Positions 15,248 through 23,224 of a stretch of DNA of 36,328 nucleotides are shown here, piece by piece (position 1 is the first letter of the stretch; each line of letters opens with the position of its first letter). The notes beneath the pieces were generated by a model. It did no database searches. It had not been told where the DNA came from and was given only the letters and a program-made list of their open reading frames with translations. The translations under genes were made by a program, and so were the position numbers. Origin of the DNA: AWTP1-13 sp039808585 (GTDB lineage: Bacteria; Pseudomonadota; Alphaproteobacteria; Rhizobiales; Hyphomicrobiaceae); assembly GCA_039808585.1 (NCBI GenBank), contig JBDHTJ010000031.1, positions 1 through 36,328 on the forward strand, in the 5' to 3' direction.

Positions 15248-17671
15248 TTATTTGCGGATGTCGCCGCCCGTGGCCTTCTTCACCTCGGCGATGATCTTCT
15301 GCCCCACCGCCTCGATCTCGGCATCGGTCAGCGTCTTTTCCTTCGGCTGCAGCACCACCTCCAGTGCGAGCGACTTCTTGCCCTCGCCGAGTGACGCGCC
15401 TTCGAAGATGTCAAACACGCTGACACCGGCGATGAGCTTCTTGTCGGCGGCGCTTGCAGCCTTCACGACTTCACCCGCCGCGATCTTTGCGTCCAGGATG
15501 AAGGCGAAGTCGCGACGCACCGGCAAAAGGTCTGCCGCCTCCAGCGCCGGCTTGCGCGGGCCCTTCTTCTTTGTCGCCGGCAGGGCGTCGAGAAAGATTT
15601 CAAACCCCGCAACAGAACCACTAACGTCCAGCGCGCGCAGCGTCTCGGGGTGGATCTCGCCGAAGTGGGCGAGCACGGTCTTCGGCCCCAGGCGCAACAC
15701 CCCAGAGCGCCCCGGATGGAACCAGCCGGGTGCATCACGCGTGATCTGTGCCTTGCCGATGTCGAAGCCGAGATCGGCGAGAAGCGCCGCCACGTCGGCT
15801 TTCGCCTCGAACACGTCGGCGTCCTGCGCCGTGCCCTTCCAGTGGCGACCCGAACCGGCCATCTGCGAGGCGCCCGTGCGGACACCGCTGGCAGCGATGA
15901 ACTGATCCTTCTCCCCTGCCCCGCGGTAGGCTTGGCCCACCTCGAACAGCGCCACGTCGCTGTTGCCACGATTGCGATTGCGCTGCGCCGCCGTCAGCAG
16001 GCCTGGAAGCAGGCTTGGCCGCATGGACGACATCTCGACGGAGATCGGGTTGGCGAGATCAAGTTCGGGCTTGCCGCCACCGAAGGTCTCCGCCTCCTTC
16101 TTCGGGATGAAGGACCAGGTGATCGCCTCCACCATGCCGCGCGCAGCGAGCACCCGGCGCGCACGCCGCACGCGCTTCTGTGTATCGGTGAGAACGGGCC
16201 GCGCAACGCCCGCCATCCGCGGCATGGGTGCAGATGGAACCCTGTCGAGACCAGCAATGCGCACAACCTCTTCGACGAGATCGGCAGCGCCGTGCATGTC
16301 GGGACGCCATGACGGCGTCGTCACCTTCACCCGCGCACCCTTGCCTTCGATCTTGCAGCCCAGCGCTTCGAGTGTGCTGCGGATCTCCTTCTCGGCAAGC
16401 CTAATGCCCGCGAGCTTGGCGATCAGCCCCATGTCGAAGTCGACGGTGACCACCTTGACGGGCGGCTCGCCTGCAATCCGCGCTTTGGAAGGTGTGCCGC
16501 CTGCGACGTCCATCATGAGCGACGTGGCAAGATCGAGCCCCGGCAGCACGAAGGCCGGATCGACACCCCGCTCGAAGCGATAACGCGCATCGGAAATGAT
16601 GCCGGCCTTGCGGCCCGTCGCAGCGGTGCGCAACGGATCGAAGTAGGCGCACTCGATGAGCACGTTCTTCGTTTCCTCGCTGCAGCCGGTATCCTCGCCG
16701 CCGAGGATGCCGCCGAGGCCCAGCACCGCCCGGTCGTCAGCGATCACGCACATGCTGCCATCGACATCATGCTTGCGGCCATCGAGGCCCTCGAAGCTTT
16801 CACCTTCGCGCCCAAGGCGCGCACGGATTGCACCGGAGAGCTTGTCGGCGTCATAGACGTGCAAGGGCCGCCCGCGATCCATGCTGATGTAGTTCGTCAC
16901 GTCCACCAGCGCGTTGATGGGACGGAGGCCAACGGCCTTCAGCCGCTGCTGCATCCAATTTGGCGACTGGCCGTTCTTGACGCCCTTCAGGTAGCGCCCC
17001 GCGAACACCGGGCAGGCGTCTGCCGCATCGGCCGGGAAATCGAGCTTGATCTCGACCGGACAATCGAACGTGCCTTCCACGCCCTTCAGTTTCGGCTCAG
17101 GCTTCAAGGTGCCAAGCCCGGCCGCCGCGAGATCCCGGGCAATGCCACGCACACCCGTGCAGTCCGGCCGGTTCGGGGTGAGCTTCACCTCGAACACCGG
17201 ATCGGCGAGCCCCAACGCCTCGGCATAAGGCTTCCCGACCTTCTCGGCGAATGTCTCCGGCAGCTCGATGATGCCCTCGTGCGCGTCCGACAGCTGCAGT
17301 TCGCGCTCCGACACCAGCATGCCGTTCGATACGACGCCGCGCACCGGGCGCTTGTCGAGCGTGATGCCCGTGCCGGGAATATAGCTGCCGATCGGTGCAA
17401 AAACCGTGACAAGCCCGGTGCGTGCGTTGGGCGCGCCGCACACCACTTCCATCACCCCTTCGCCCGTCTCCACCTGGCACACGCGCAGGCGGTCGGCATT
17501 CGGATGCGGCTTGGCTTCGAGCACCCGCGCGATGCGGAAGGGCGCCAGTTGCTTTGCCGGGTCGACCACACCTTCGACCTCGAGACCCATGGCGGAAAGC
17601 TTGTCGGAAAGCACCTCGATCGACGCGTTCGTATCGAGATGATCCTTGAGCCAGGACAGTGTGAACTTCAT
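15248..17671 (-). CDS. pheT: Phenylalanyl-tRNA synthetase beta subunit
   Basis: 807 residues, the normal length. It forms the alpha2-beta2 enzyme that charges tRNA-Phe. Domains in order: an EMAP-like tRNA-binding domain (about 39-148), the B3/B4 editing domain (about 210-390) that clears mischarged Tyr, the B5 domain (about 400-470), a catalytic-like core, and the C-terminal anticodon-binding FDX-ACB domain (about 715-807) with VRRDFAFILD. It starts 55 bases after pheS. No anomalies seen. Confidence 0.98.
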   Translation of the reverse strand: MKFTLSWLKDHLDTNASIEVLSDKLSAMGLEVEGVVDPAKQLAPFRIARVLEAKPHPNADRLRVCQVETGEGVMEVVCGAPNARTGLVTVFAPIGSYIPGTGITLDKRPVRGVVSNGMLVSERELQLSDAHEGIIELPETFAEKVGKPYAEALGLADPVFEVKLTPNRPDCTGVRGIARDLAAAGLGTLKPEPKLKGVEGTFDCPVEIKLDFPADAADACPVFAGRYLKGVKNGQSPNWMQQRLKAVGLRPINALVDVTNYISMDRGRPLHVYDADKLSGAIRARLGREGESFEGLDGRKHDVDGSMCVIADDRAVLGLGGILGGEDTGCSEETKNVLIECAYFDPLRTAATGRKAGIISDARYRFERGVDPAFVLPGLDLATSLMMDVAGGTPSKARIAGEPPVKVVTVDFDMGLIAKLAGIRLAEKEIRSTLEALGCKIEGKGARVKVTTPSWRPDMHGAADLVEEVVRIAGLDRVPSAPMPRMAGVARPVLTDTQKRVRRARRVLAARGMVEAITWSFIPKKEAETFGGGKPELDLANPISVEMSSMRPSLLPGLLTAAQRNRNRGNSDVALFEVGQAYRGAGEKDQFIAASGVRTGASQMAGSGRHWKGTAQDADVFEAKADVAALLADLGFDIGKAQITRDAPGWFHPGRSGVLRLGPKTVLAHFGEIHPETLRALDVSGSVAGFEIFLDALPATKKKGPRKPALEAADLLPVRRDFAFILDAKIAAGEVVKAASAADKKLIAGVSVFDIFEGASLGEGKKSLALEVVLQPKEKTLTDAEIEAVGQKIIAEVKKATGGDIRK

Positions 17672-17726
17672 GACCGCACCCTGGTGCTGGAAAGAACCTT
17701 GGAACCTGTTCGGCCTGCTGACATCG

Positions 17727-18800
17727 TCAGGCCGACAGGCCGGCGGCGAGCGAGGGCAGATCTAGGGCTGGAAAACCGTAGTGGCGCAGCCATCTCAGAT
17801 CGGCCGAGAACATGTCGCGCAGATCGGGGATGCCGTATTTCAGCATGGTGATACGATCGAGCCCCATGCCGAACGCGAAGCCCTGGTATTTTTCAGGATC
17901 GAGCCCGCAGTTGCGGATCACGTTCGGATGCACCATGCCGCTGCCGAGGATTTCGAGCCACGCGCCGGGCTTGCCGATGGCCGCCGCGTCGAGGTCGACC
18001 TCCATGGACGGCTCGGTGAACGGAAAGTGCGAGGCACGAAAGCGCATGCGCACCTCGTCCACTTCGAAGAACGCCTTGCAGAACTCCTCCAGGCACCACT
18101 TGAGATGCCCCAGATGTGTCGCCTCGTCGATCACCAGACCCTCGATCTGGTGGAACATGGGCGTGTGCGTCTGGTCGCTGTCGCAGCGATAGACGCGCCC
18201 GGGCGCGATGATGCGGATGGGCGGCTTTTGCGACAGCATCGTGCGGATCTGTACGGGGCTCGTATGGGTGCGCAGCACAAGGCGCGAGCCGTCTGCACCG
18301 GGAGGGAAATAGAAGGTGTCATGCTCCTGCCGGGCAGGATGCTCCGGCGGGATATTGAGCTTCGTGAAGTTCAAATCGTCGCTTTCGATGTCGGGTCCTT
18401 CGGCTACCGAGAAGCCCATGTCACCGAAGATCTCGACCACCTCGTCGAAGACCTGGCTGACCGGGTGAATGCGCCCTTCGCTCAACGGACCACTGCGGAC
18501 GGGCAGCGTAACGTCGGCCCGTTCGCTCGCAAGCTTGGCCGAAAGCGCCTCGCGCTCCAGCAGGACCTTGCGCGCTTCGAGTGCGGAGGTGACGCGATCC
18601 TTGAGGCCGTTTACGGCCTGCCCGAAGGCCTTGCGCTGGTCTGCGGGAAGCGAGCCGAGCTTGCCCATCAACTCCGAGACGCGGCCCTTCTTGCCCAGCG
18701 CCGAGACCCTGAGGCGCTCCAGCGCGGTCAGATCCAGGGCAGCCGCGACCTCGCCCACGAGAGCCGTCTCGAGTGCGCTGATATCGGAATTGTCGGTCAT
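17727..18800 (-). CDS. pheS: Phenylalanyl-tRNA synthetase alpha subunit
   Basis: 357 residues. An N-terminal coiled coil (about 1-85) that contacts tRNA precedes a class II synthetase core. Motif 2 is LVLRTHTSPVQIRTM, and motif 3 is GFAFGMGLDRITMLKYGI. The phenylalanine pocket region FEVDEVRMRFRASHFPFTEPS is present. It is the catalytic subunit that activates phenylalanine. It is in line with rpmI, rplT and pheT; the 241-base gap before it holds a repeat and could hold its own promoter. I found no run of Phe codons upstream, so classical leader-peptide attenuation is not evident. Confidence 0.98.
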   Translation of the reverse strand: MTDNSDISALETALVGEVAAALDLTALERLRVSALGKKGRVSELMGKLGSLPADQRKAFGQAVNGLKDRVTSALEARKVLLEREALSAKLASERADVTLPVRSGPLSEGRIHPVSQVFDEVVEIFGDMGFSVAEGPDIESDDLNFTKLNIPPEHPARQEHDTFYFPPGADGSRLVLRTHTSPVQIRTMLSQKPPIRIIAPGRVYRCDSDQTHTPMFHQIEGLVIDEATHLGHLKWCLEEFCKAFFEVDEVRMRFRASHFPFTEPSMEVDLDAAAIGKPGAWLEILGSGMVHPNVIRNCGLDPEKYQGFAFGMGLDRITMLKYGIPDLRDMFSADLRWLRHYGFPALDLPSLAAGLSA

Positions 18801-18977
18801 GAGGCGCTACCTGTTGAATGGCGTGATGACGCACGAGACGCAGCATCATCGCGTTTTCGCGCGCACCTCTGCGATCGTGCCTTGACGGTTCGCCAGGCTT
18901 TCCCATCCGCTCGGGTGGATGCCTGTTTGGTGCAGGCATGACGTCGAGAAATCGAGAGCGGGCAAGCCACCCGCAAA

Positions 18978-19010
18978 CGTCACCCCCGCGAGGGCGGGGA
19001 TCCACGCCAG
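18978..19010. repeat. Short intergenic palindromic repeat
   Basis: The strand read as CACCCCCGCGAGGGCGGGGA followed by TCCACGCC forms a compact hairpin (CCCCGC with GCGGGG). It matches a widespread proteobacterial intergenic element of the form TGGATCCCCGCC...GCGGGG.TGACG. Only one copy is seen here, between rplT and pheS. An upstream hairpin (ATGCCTG with CAGGCAT, 18918-18938) lies beside it. Confidence 0.6.
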
Positions 19011-19041
19011 CATAAGATTGGAGAAGCCCCGACCGTGCGGC

Positions 19042-19407
19042 TCAGGCGGCTTTCTTCACCTGGGCAGCAGCCGTATCGCAAAGGGCCTTGAAAGCCGCCG
19101 CATCCTTCACAGCGATGTCGGCAAGCACCTTGCGGTCGACCTCGACGCCGGCGAGCGCAAGGCCGTTGATAAATCGGCCGTAGGTGAGGCCATGCTCGCG
19201 CACGGCGGCGTTGATGCGCTGGATCCAGAGCGCGCGGAACGTGCGCTTCTTGCGCTTCCTGTCGCGATAGCCGTACTGCAGCGCCTTCTCAACTGCCTGC
19301 TTGGCAATGCGGATCGTATTCTTGCGGCGGCCATAATAGCCCTTGGCGGCCTTCAGGGTCTTGCGATGCTTGGCGTGGGCGGTGACGCCGCGTTTGACGC
19401 GTGCCAT
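19042..19407 (-). CDS. rplT: 50S ribosomal protein L20
   Basis: 121 residues, full length. The start MARVKRGVTAHAKHRKTLKAAKGYYGRRKN and the body RKRTFRALWIQRINAAVREHGLTYGRFINGL are diagnostic. L20 is an early assembly protein that binds 23S rRNA. GGAGAAG precedes the ATG. It follows rpmI by 60 bases, and the two are expected to be co-transcribed. In many bacteria L20 represses its own operon, but no leader element could be identified here. Confidence 0.98.
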   Translation of the reverse strand: MARVKRGVTAHAKHRKTLKAAKGYYGRRKNTIRIAKQAVEKALQYGYRDRKRKKRTFRALWIQRINAAVREHGLTYGRFINGLALAGVEVDRKVLADIAVKDAAAFKALCDTAAAQVKKAA

Positions 19408-19467
19408 GAAACTTCTCCGTGAAACTGGTTTGCGAGGCTGGCGAAAAGATCGATGCTACGCGGGCGA

Positions 19468-19668
19468 TCAGCGCGCGTAGGGCATGTATTTCTTGACGAT
19501 CTTCGCGTCGCTGTCGTTGAGCACCATGGTGCCACGGGCAGTGCGGATGAACTTCGCCGTCCGTTTGATCATGCCGTGGCGCTTGCCCTGGGCCTGTGCC
19601 TTCACCTTGCCGGTACCAGTCACCTTGAAGCGCTTTTTTGCGCCGCTCTTGGTCTTCAGCTTGGGCAT
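19468..19668 (-). CDS. rpmI: 50S ribosomal protein L35
   Basis: 66 residues, MPKLKTKSGAKKRFKVTGTG to KKYMPYAR, diagnostic of L35. The start at 19668 has AGGAG; the reading frame is open further upstream but without L35 sequence. It is the first gene of the rpmI-rplT-pheS-pheT row. infC, which precedes rpmI in many bacteria, is absent: a divergent metallo-beta-lactamase-fold gene lies 279 bases away instead. Confidence 0.97.
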   Translation of the reverse strand: MPKLKTKSGAKKRFKVTGTGKVKAQAQGKRHGMIKRTAKFIRTARGTMVLNDSDAKIVKKYMPYAR

Positions 19669-19947
19669 TTTGCTTTCTCCTTTTGGGCAGGCAAACGAGC
19701 CCGCACCGATTGTTGATCGACCCCCTTGAGGGCCGATTGCGCGAGAGGCGCAGATTTTCAAAGCATGAAAGCCGCCACGGCATGCCCCGCCGGGCGACTT
19801 GTGCGGCACGCTATAATCCAGCCCCGGCTCCAGCGCAACGGATTTGGGGCGCTTTCCGCCAAAGCCGCCGCGATCGGGAAGCCCCCGCCCCCCTTGATCC
19901 GAAGGCGGGACTATCCGACTGTGCCCCCCAAACGGAGGACAACGACC

Positions 19948-20898
19948 ATGAGCAAGAGCTTCGCTTCGACCGGCGACATGGAAGAAAAAGTCATTACCTT
20001 CAAGGAGATCGGACGCGATCTTTACGCTTTCACGGCGCAGGGAGATCCCAACAGCGGCATCATTGTTGGCGACGACGGGGTGATCGTCATCGATGCGCAG
20101 GCAACTCCACTAATGGCCCAGCAGGTCATAGACCGCGTCCGCAGGATCACCGACAAGCCCATCAAGTATGTCGTCCTTTCCCATTATCACGCCGTCCGGG
20201 TGCTGGGGGCTTCCGCCTACGGTGCCCAGCAGATCATCGCCTCCGAAGCCTGCCGCTCCATGATCGCAGAGCGCGGCAAGGAGGACTGGGACAGTGAGTA
20301 CGGCCGCTTCCCGCGCCTCTTCCGCGCCGCCGAGAGCGTCCCGGGCCTCACCTGGCCGACCCTCACATTCAAGGACCGGATGACGCTGTATCTGGGCAAG
20401 CGCCGGGTCGACCTGATGCACATCGGCCGCGCCCACACGGCCGGCGACATCATCGCCTACGTGCCCGACGCCAACGTGGTCTTTTCCGGCGATATCGTCG
20501 AGTACAAGTCCGCCTGCTATTGCGGCGACGCCCATTTCAAGGACTGGGGCAACACGCTCGCAAACCTCGACACGCTGAATGCCGATGCGCTGGTCCCTGG
20601 CCGCGGCGATGCGCTCGTTGGCAGCGAGACGGTGCAAGAGGCCATCGTTCTGACGCGCGACTTCCTGGCCGACACCTATGATCCCGTTCGCCGCGGTGTT
20701 GCGCGCGGCGCCAGCCTGAAAGAGTGCTTCGACGCCGCCACCAATGCGATGCGTCCCAAGTACGGCGCCTGGCCCATCTTCGAGCACTGCCAGCCCTTCA
20801 ACATCGCGCGCGCCTATGACGAAGCCCAGGGCATCGACACCCCGCGCATCTGGACCGCAGAGCGCGACCGCGCCATGTGGGCCGCCCTGCAAGGCTGA
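19948..20898 (+). CDS. Metallo-beta-lactamase-fold protein with altered metal-binding motif
   Basis: 316 residues, no signal peptide. The MBL fold is shown by IIVGDDGVIVIDAQATP (about 38-54), the loop LSHYHAVRVLGA (78-89), GRAHTAGDIIAYVP (160-173) and FSGDIVEY (179-186). The usual zinc motif HxHxDH reads H79-Y-H81-A-V83-R84, so the Asp and third His that bind the second metal are replaced by Val and Arg. H163 and D182 remain. The domain order resembles MBL hydrolases near SoxH and quinoprotein systems. It may be a one-metal hydrolase or a non-hydrolytic protein; the substrate is unknown. GGAGG lies nine bases before the ATG at 19948, preferred over the open frame from 19726. It is monocistronic and divergent from rpmI. 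Confidence 0.88.
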   Translation: MSKSFASTGDMEEKVITFKEIGRDLYAFTAQGDPNSGIIVGDDGVIVIDAQATPLMAQQVIDRVRRITDKPIKYVVLSHYHAVRVLGASAYGAQQIIASEACRSMIAERGKEDWDSEYGRFPRLFRAAESVPGLTWPTLTFKDRMTLYLGKRRVDLMHIGRAHTAGDIIAYVPDANVVFSGDIVEYKSACYCGDAHFKDWGNTLANLDTLNADALVPGRGDALVGSETVQEAIVLTRDFLADTYDPVRRGVARGASLKECFDAATNAMRPKYGAWPIFEHCQPFNIARAYDEAQGIDTPRIWTAERDRAMWAALQG

Positions 20899-20911
20899 TA
20901 ACGTATCCCGC

Positions 20912-20971
20912 AGCGCACGTGACCTTTGGTAGCGACGCCAGCCGCAAGCGGCTTCAAGCGTCAGGTGCGCT
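20912..20971. repeat. Nested three-stem hairpin between convergent genes
   Basis: Three collinear stems nest: AGCGCAC/GTGCGCT (20912-20918 with 20965-20971), GACGC/GCGTC (20934-20938 with 20958-20962) and AGCCGC/GCGGCT (20940-20945 with 20948-20953). It begins 13 bases after the MBL gene and lies ahead of the stop of the convergent ABC gene. No T-run follows on either strand. Confidence 0.55.
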
Positions 20972-21062
20972 GCTTGAAACACGTATTAGCTCGTTCTCCT
21001 TATGGCCCCGACATTTGCTTTCGAGCGCTCCGAAACGGGAAGCATATGTGGAATGTGAAACA

Positions 21063-22997
21063 CTAGCTTTGCCGCCACACCTCTCCGTTACGCGATTGTT
21101 GGGGCGGCCCACCCGGCGCAGCTGGGACGTCTGGAACCTGCGGATCGCTCTCGCCCGGTGGTGACCGAAGTGACGTCGCCGTGTTTTTGCCCAGAATCCG
21201 CACCGCAGCTCCGCGCAATCGCTTCCACGGATCAAAGTCCCGCGCACGCGACTGCACGATCCGGCCGCCCTCTGGCCTCCGTTGCAGCGTCAGCAACCGG
21301 TTGTGCAGCTCCTGCAACCCCGGACGGTGGCCGACGCTGATGACGGTAGCCTTGGGAAGCCGCTCGAACAGCATGGTCATCAGCCTGAACTCGCTGTCGA
21401 TGTCGAGCGCCGCAGTCGCCTCGTCCATGATGATGATATCCGGCTCTTCCACGAGCAGCCGCGCAAACGCCACACGTTGCCGCTCCCCGCCCGACAGCAC
21501 CTGGTCCCAAAGCTCCTGGGGATCATCCAACTTATCGGCCAGATACGAGAGGCCCGCATCCTTGAGCACGGCATGTGCCCTCTCATCTGCGAGAAGGGAT
21601 GGATCAACCGGATAGCTGATGGCCGCGCGCAGCGTACCCAGAGGAATATACGGGCGTTGCGGCACGAACGCGAGCTTGGCCCCCGTCGGCAGCAGGATCT
21701 GGCCTTCGCCCCATGGCCACAGGCCCGCGATCGCACGGATGAGCGTGCTCTTGCCCGAGCCCGACTCTCCACCCAGCAGCACGCGCTCTCCCGGCGCAAC
21801 GGTGATGTCGGCATCCTCCACAACCACACGCCCGTCGCGGTGCACGATCGAGAGATCCTTGAGCTCGATGTTCTGCGCGCCGGTGTTGTCGATGACGATC
21901 GAGGCAAGCCGGCCCAGATCGTTGTCCATCTCGTCCAGCGCAGCATGCAATTCGTCGACACGCTTGGCAGATGCCGACCATTCTGCCAGCCGGATGAAAT
22001 TGTCCGCGAACCAGTTGAGCGCGGTAAGCACTGCGGTGAAGGCAGTGGCGATCTGCATCACCGAGCCGAGCGAAAGCTCGCCGGCGAAATACTTCGGCGT
22101 GGCGAGCAGCACGGGAAAAATCGGCGAGAAGAATGCATGGCTGTTCAGAAGCCATGTGAGCTGGCTGTGCTGTCCGATCACATGCTTCCAGCGCTCGGCC
22201 AGCGCCTCGAACTTGTTCTTGAGGCGTGCACGCTCGTCCTCGGCTCCCTTGATTAGGGCTATGCTCTCGGCGTTCTCCCGCACACGGGTGAGTTCGTAGC
22301 GAAACTGGGCTTCGGCCTCGTTCTTGGCCGAGACGCGCGACACCAAGGGATTGCCGATGACATAGGTGAGCCCTGACACGCAGGCCGCGTAGAGGACAGC
22401 CGCAATGGCAATGTAGCCCGGCACCCAGACCTTTGCCCCGAAGATGTCGAAGGTGTAGGCGCCGCCCACCCAGAACAGAATGCCCACGAAAGCAACCGCT
22501 GCCAGCAGCGCGTTGACGAAGCCGAGCACGAATTCGACGATCGGCTCCGATGCCATGCGCAGATCGTCTGCAACGCGATACTCAGGATTTATGTGCTCCT
22601 CATCCGTTACTGCCAGACGGTAGTATCGCTGCTCCGACAGCCACCGCCCGAGCAGCGCGTCCGTGAGCCATTGCCGCCAGCTCAGCTGCAACAACATGCG
22701 CGTCCGCACCCCAGCAACCGCGAACGCCGCACCCACCACGACCAAAGCCACGATCATCACCGCGAGGGGCAGAAGCGAAGCGGCCTGCTTGCGCTCCAGC
22801 GCATCGAAGAACCACTTGTTCCAGCGGTTGATGCCAATGTTCACAAGGAGATTGGCCACGACGAGACCGAGAGAGGCGATCGTCAACCACCAGGCTCGCG
22901 CGCGCTTGTCGCTTTTCCAATATCCAATCGAACGAACCAGGAAGCGCCAGGCCGAAGCAACGCGAGGGGCACGCGTAGGCGCAGTAGTGGAGACCAT
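21063..22997 (-). CDS. ABC transporter, fused permease and ATPase (YddA/BacA-like)
   Basis: 644 residues. The N-terminal half holds about six membrane helices of the ABC_membrane_2/SbmA-BacA type, including INRWNKWFFDALERK and the long-loop segment TDEEHINPEYRVADDLRMA. The C-terminal half is an ATPase: Walker A GGESGSGKSTLIRAIAGLWPWGEG (about 407), signature LSGGERQRVAFARLL (about 499) and Walker B IIIMDEATAALD (about 520). Homologues move peptides or very-long-chain fatty acyl compounds; BacA-like members matter in envelope lipid structure and peptide uptake. The start at 22997 (MVSTTAPTRAPR) has GGAG seven bases upstream; the open frame to 23177 looks non-coding. It is divergent from opgG with a 227-base gap. 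Substrate unknown. Confidence 0.92.
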   Translation of the reverse strand: MVSTTAPTRAPRVASAWRFLVRSIGYWKSDKRARAWWLTIASLGLVVANLLVNIGINRWNKWFFDALERKQAASLLPLAVMIVALVVVGAAFAVAGVRTRMLLQLSWRQWLTDALLGRWLSEQRYYRLAVTDEEHINPEYRVADDLRMASEPIVEFVLGFVNALLAAVAFVGILFWVGGAYTFDIFGAKVWVPGYIAIAAVLYAACVSGLTYVIGNPLVSRVSAKNEAEAQFRYELTRVRENAESIALIKGAEDERARLKNKFEALAERWKHVIGQHSQLTWLLNSHAFFSPIFPVLLATPKYFAGELSLGSVMQIATAFTAVLTALNWFADNFIRLAEWSASAKRVDELHAALDEMDNDLGRLASIVIDNTGAQNIELKDLSIVHRDGRVVVEDADITVAPGERVLLGGESGSGKSTLIRAIAGLWPWGEGQILLPTGAKLAFVPQRPYIPLGTLRAAISYPVDPSLLADERAHAVLKDAGLSYLADKLDDPQELWDQVLSGGERQRVAFARLLVEEPDIIIMDEATAALDIDSEFRLMTMLFERLPKATVISVGHRPGLQELHNRLLTLQRRPEGGRIVQSRARDFDPWKRLRGAAVRILGKNTATSLRSPPGESDPQVPDVPAAPGGPPQQSRNGEVWRQS

Positions 22998-23224
22998 GGT
23001 CGGCTCCGAGAGATCATCGGGCTCGCTCAAGGGACAGGCGTCCGCCCGAGCCGCCGCCCCTGCGTCACCCTGTTGATCCTGAAGGTGGTCCCGCTCGCTG
23101 AAGTTACAGCTGCAGAACGTGTCGCTAGCCTTTTCAGTTCCAGCGGCCCCGCAACCATAACGCGACGGAACTAGCACGAAACACGCAGCGTTCCTGTGCG
23201 CGTTATCTTTGACAGAGCTGTCTC

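Noticed and set aside
18801..19041. Search for a Phe-codon leader peptide ahead of pheS
   Set aside because: No run of Phe codons and no hairpin with T-run on the minus strand.
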